A stretch of 7,556 nt of DNA. Origin: Candidatus Atribacteria bacterium (lineage in GTDB: Bacteria; Atribacterota; Phoenicimicrobiia; Phoenicimicrobiales; Stramentimicrobiaceae). The translations under genes and the position numbers were made by a program. The stretch covers positions 1 to 7,556 of the forward strand of contig JAFGSC010000185.1 of NCBI GenBank assembly GCA_016934875.1. The letters run 5' to 3'. Shown one piece after another: positions 6,480 to 7,556 of this stretch; position 1 is the stretch's first letter; every line of letters starts with the position of its first letter. The notes beneath the pieces were generated by a model. The model searched no databases and was not told the origin of the DNA. It saw only the letters and a list, made by a program, of their open reading frames with translations.

Positions 6480-7556
6480 TCATTGAGTGAAATATTTTTT
6501 CAATAATACTTTTCTAATAACCCTAATGATTTCTTTGCAATCTTTAGGAAAAATCTGTCCCATATTTGCTACCTGAAAGAGGTTCTGATCCAAAAGAGGC
6601 CCTTTCCCGGGATATAATACATATCCTTCGTTTTCCATCATATTAATAAAATCTCTAACATTAATTTGTGGCGGTAAAAATGCGGAGGTTACGGTATTAG
6701 ACATGATGCGCTCTTCTTTTATTAATAGCTCTAACCCTAAATCCATTAAACCTTTTCTAATAATCGAGGCATTCTCCTGGTATCTTTTTATTGTTTCCTC
6801 TATTCCTTCTTCAAAAAGGACTTTCAATGCCTCATTTAAGGTCAAAAACATCACAACAGAAGGAGTATTGGGTGTTTGATTACATTCCTCGGCTTCTTTA
6901 ATATGATGCTGTAGATTAAGGTATATATTTCGTCTTGGTATATCTTCTATTTGTTTAATCCTTGATCTTTTAGTGCAAATGAAGGAGACTCCCGGTTGTC
7001 CGCCTACTGCCTTGTTGGGAACACCGGTACAAAAATCGATACTATCCCTCTTGACATTCACGTCTTCTCCGCCTACTGCACTGATAGCATCCACATGATA
7101 TATCTTATTATATTTTTGGGACAAGTTGCCAATCTCATGTACCGGATTGATCATTCCGGTACTTGTTTCATGGAAAACCATAGATATAAGACTAATATCT
7201 TTATCTTTTTTCAGTTCATTCTCTATTTTCGTTAAGTCAGGATACTCACCCCAATTGAACTCAACCAAATTTAATCCTAATCCATAACAATCGATAATAT
7301 CTTTCAACCTGTTTCCAAACTCTCCATTCGAGATTAATAAGACTTTTTGGCCATCACGTATTACAGAAGATAGAACCGTTTCATTTGATGCAGTACCCGA
7401 ACCACTTATTACTACTGTTGTATATTCATCATTGTTCCCATGAAAGAGTTTTAGCAGGTTGTTTCTTATCTCATTGTATTGTCTTTCAAAGTTGGGTCTT
7501 CTGTGGCAAATATCAGGGGCAAGTGCGGCTTTTTTAACCCTTTCCGCACTCATAAC
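6480..7556 (-). CDS. Class V PLP-dependent aminotransferase, PhnW/alanine-glyoxylate type (5'-partial)
   Basis: Fold-type I PLP enzyme related to 2-aminoethylphosphonate-pyruvate and alanine-glyoxylate aminotransferases; 358 codons are visible and the frame runs off the right edge. The ATG at 7551-7553 is probably internal: it is preceded in frame by a Val codon and aligns with the 'PGPV-x-S-x-RV' region, so roughly 13 residues are missing. Numbered from that Met: PDICHR (13-18), the PLP-phosphate loop SGSGTASNE (50-58), HETSTGMINP (128-137), VDAISAVGG (154-162) with PLP-N1 ligand Asp155, and PNKAVGGQPG (179-188) with Schiff-base Lys181. TPNTPSV (227-233) also fits the family. The 26-residue Asp-Lys spacing equals that of Salmonella PhnW (D168, K194). 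The position of PhnW Arg340 is Gln327 here (FQVANMG), so substrate recognition must differ. It is probably the promoter-proximal gene of those seen, with 144 bases to the next gene. Confidence 0.88.
   Translation of the reverse strand, partial: VMSAERVKKAALAPDICHRRPNFERQYNEIRNNLLKLFHGNNDEYTTVVISGSGTASNETVLSSVIRDGQKVLLISNGEFGNRLKDIIDCYGLGLNLVEFNWGEYPDLTKIENELKKDKDISLISMVFHETSTGMINPVHEIGNLSQKYNKIYHVDAISAVGGEDVNVKRDSIDFCTGVPNKAVGGQPGVSFICTKRSRIKQIEDIPRRNIYLNLQHHIKEAEECNQTPNTPSVVMFLTLNEALKVLFEEGIEETIKRYQENASIIRKGLMDLGLELLIKEERIMSNTVTSAFLPPQINVRDFINMMENEGYVLYPGKGPLLDQNLFQVANMGQIFPKDCKEIIRVIRKVLLKKYFTQ

Noticed and set aside
6454..6483. 9-codon frame whose ATG overlaps the aminotransferase stop (ATGA)
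   Set aside because: It has no ribosome site and no length or composition to suggest a gene.
7551..7553. ATG near the right edge as the true start of the aminotransferase
   Set aside because: The family has a further 12-15 residues including a conserved PGP motif before this point, and the preceding in-frame codon (GTT, Val) fits PGPV. The gene is better read as truncated by the window.

Overview
The window is AT-rich bacterial DNA with tightly packed genes, strong purine-rich Shine-Dalgarno sites and intergenic gaps of about 60 to 240 bases. This fits a low-GC anaerobe-type bacterium such as a clostridial member of the Bacillota, or a spirochaete or other deep-branching anaerobe. Nothing in the sequence fixes the lineage, and no rRNA, tRNA, mobile element or CRISPR array was seen.

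Layout. The left end (1-329, + strand) holds the C-terminal effector-binding part of a GntR/HutC-family regulator. Everything else is on the - strand and converges on it. Read in the direction of transcription, from the right edge, the order is: a PhnW/alanine-glyoxylate-type class V aminotransferase whose 5' end lies outside the window (7556-6480); an octopine/opine-dehydrogenase-family oxidoreductase (6335-5241); the three parts of a TRAP transporter, DctP binding protein (5178-4168), DctQ small permease (4065-3535) and DctM large permease (3532-2228); and an FGGY sugar/polyol kinase related to glycerol kinase (1987-473). The spacing suggests one operon from the aminotransferase to dctM. The kinase may also have its own promoter in the 240-base gap before it.

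How the genes may work together (inference). The TRAP system would import a carboxylate-containing compound at the expense of an ion gradient. The opine dehydrogenase would interconvert an N-(carboxyalkyl) amine or amino acid with an amine plus a 2-oxo acid. The aminotransferase would handle the amino group, and the kinase would phosphorylate a hydroxylated product. The GntR-type protein would sense a pathway compound. This looks like a catabolic island for an opine-like or other amino-carboxylate substrate. The substrate is unknown. Two enzymes carry changes at positions that define substrate binding in their best-known relatives: a Gln where PhnW/AGT enzymes have the substrate-carboxylate Arg, and a Gly where glycerol kinase has Arg83. 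Orthodox 2-aminoethylphosphonate or glycerol metabolism should therefore not be assumed.

Regulatory DNA. The most structured non-coding stretch is 6336-6479, ahead of the opine dehydrogenase. It contains a strong Shine-Dalgarno followed by an AUG-UAA start-stop, a 16-base palindrome over that start-stop, and a 14-codon mini-ORF that ends inside the dehydrogenase's own Shine-Dalgarno. A perfect 12-bp stem-loop lies between dctP and dctQ.
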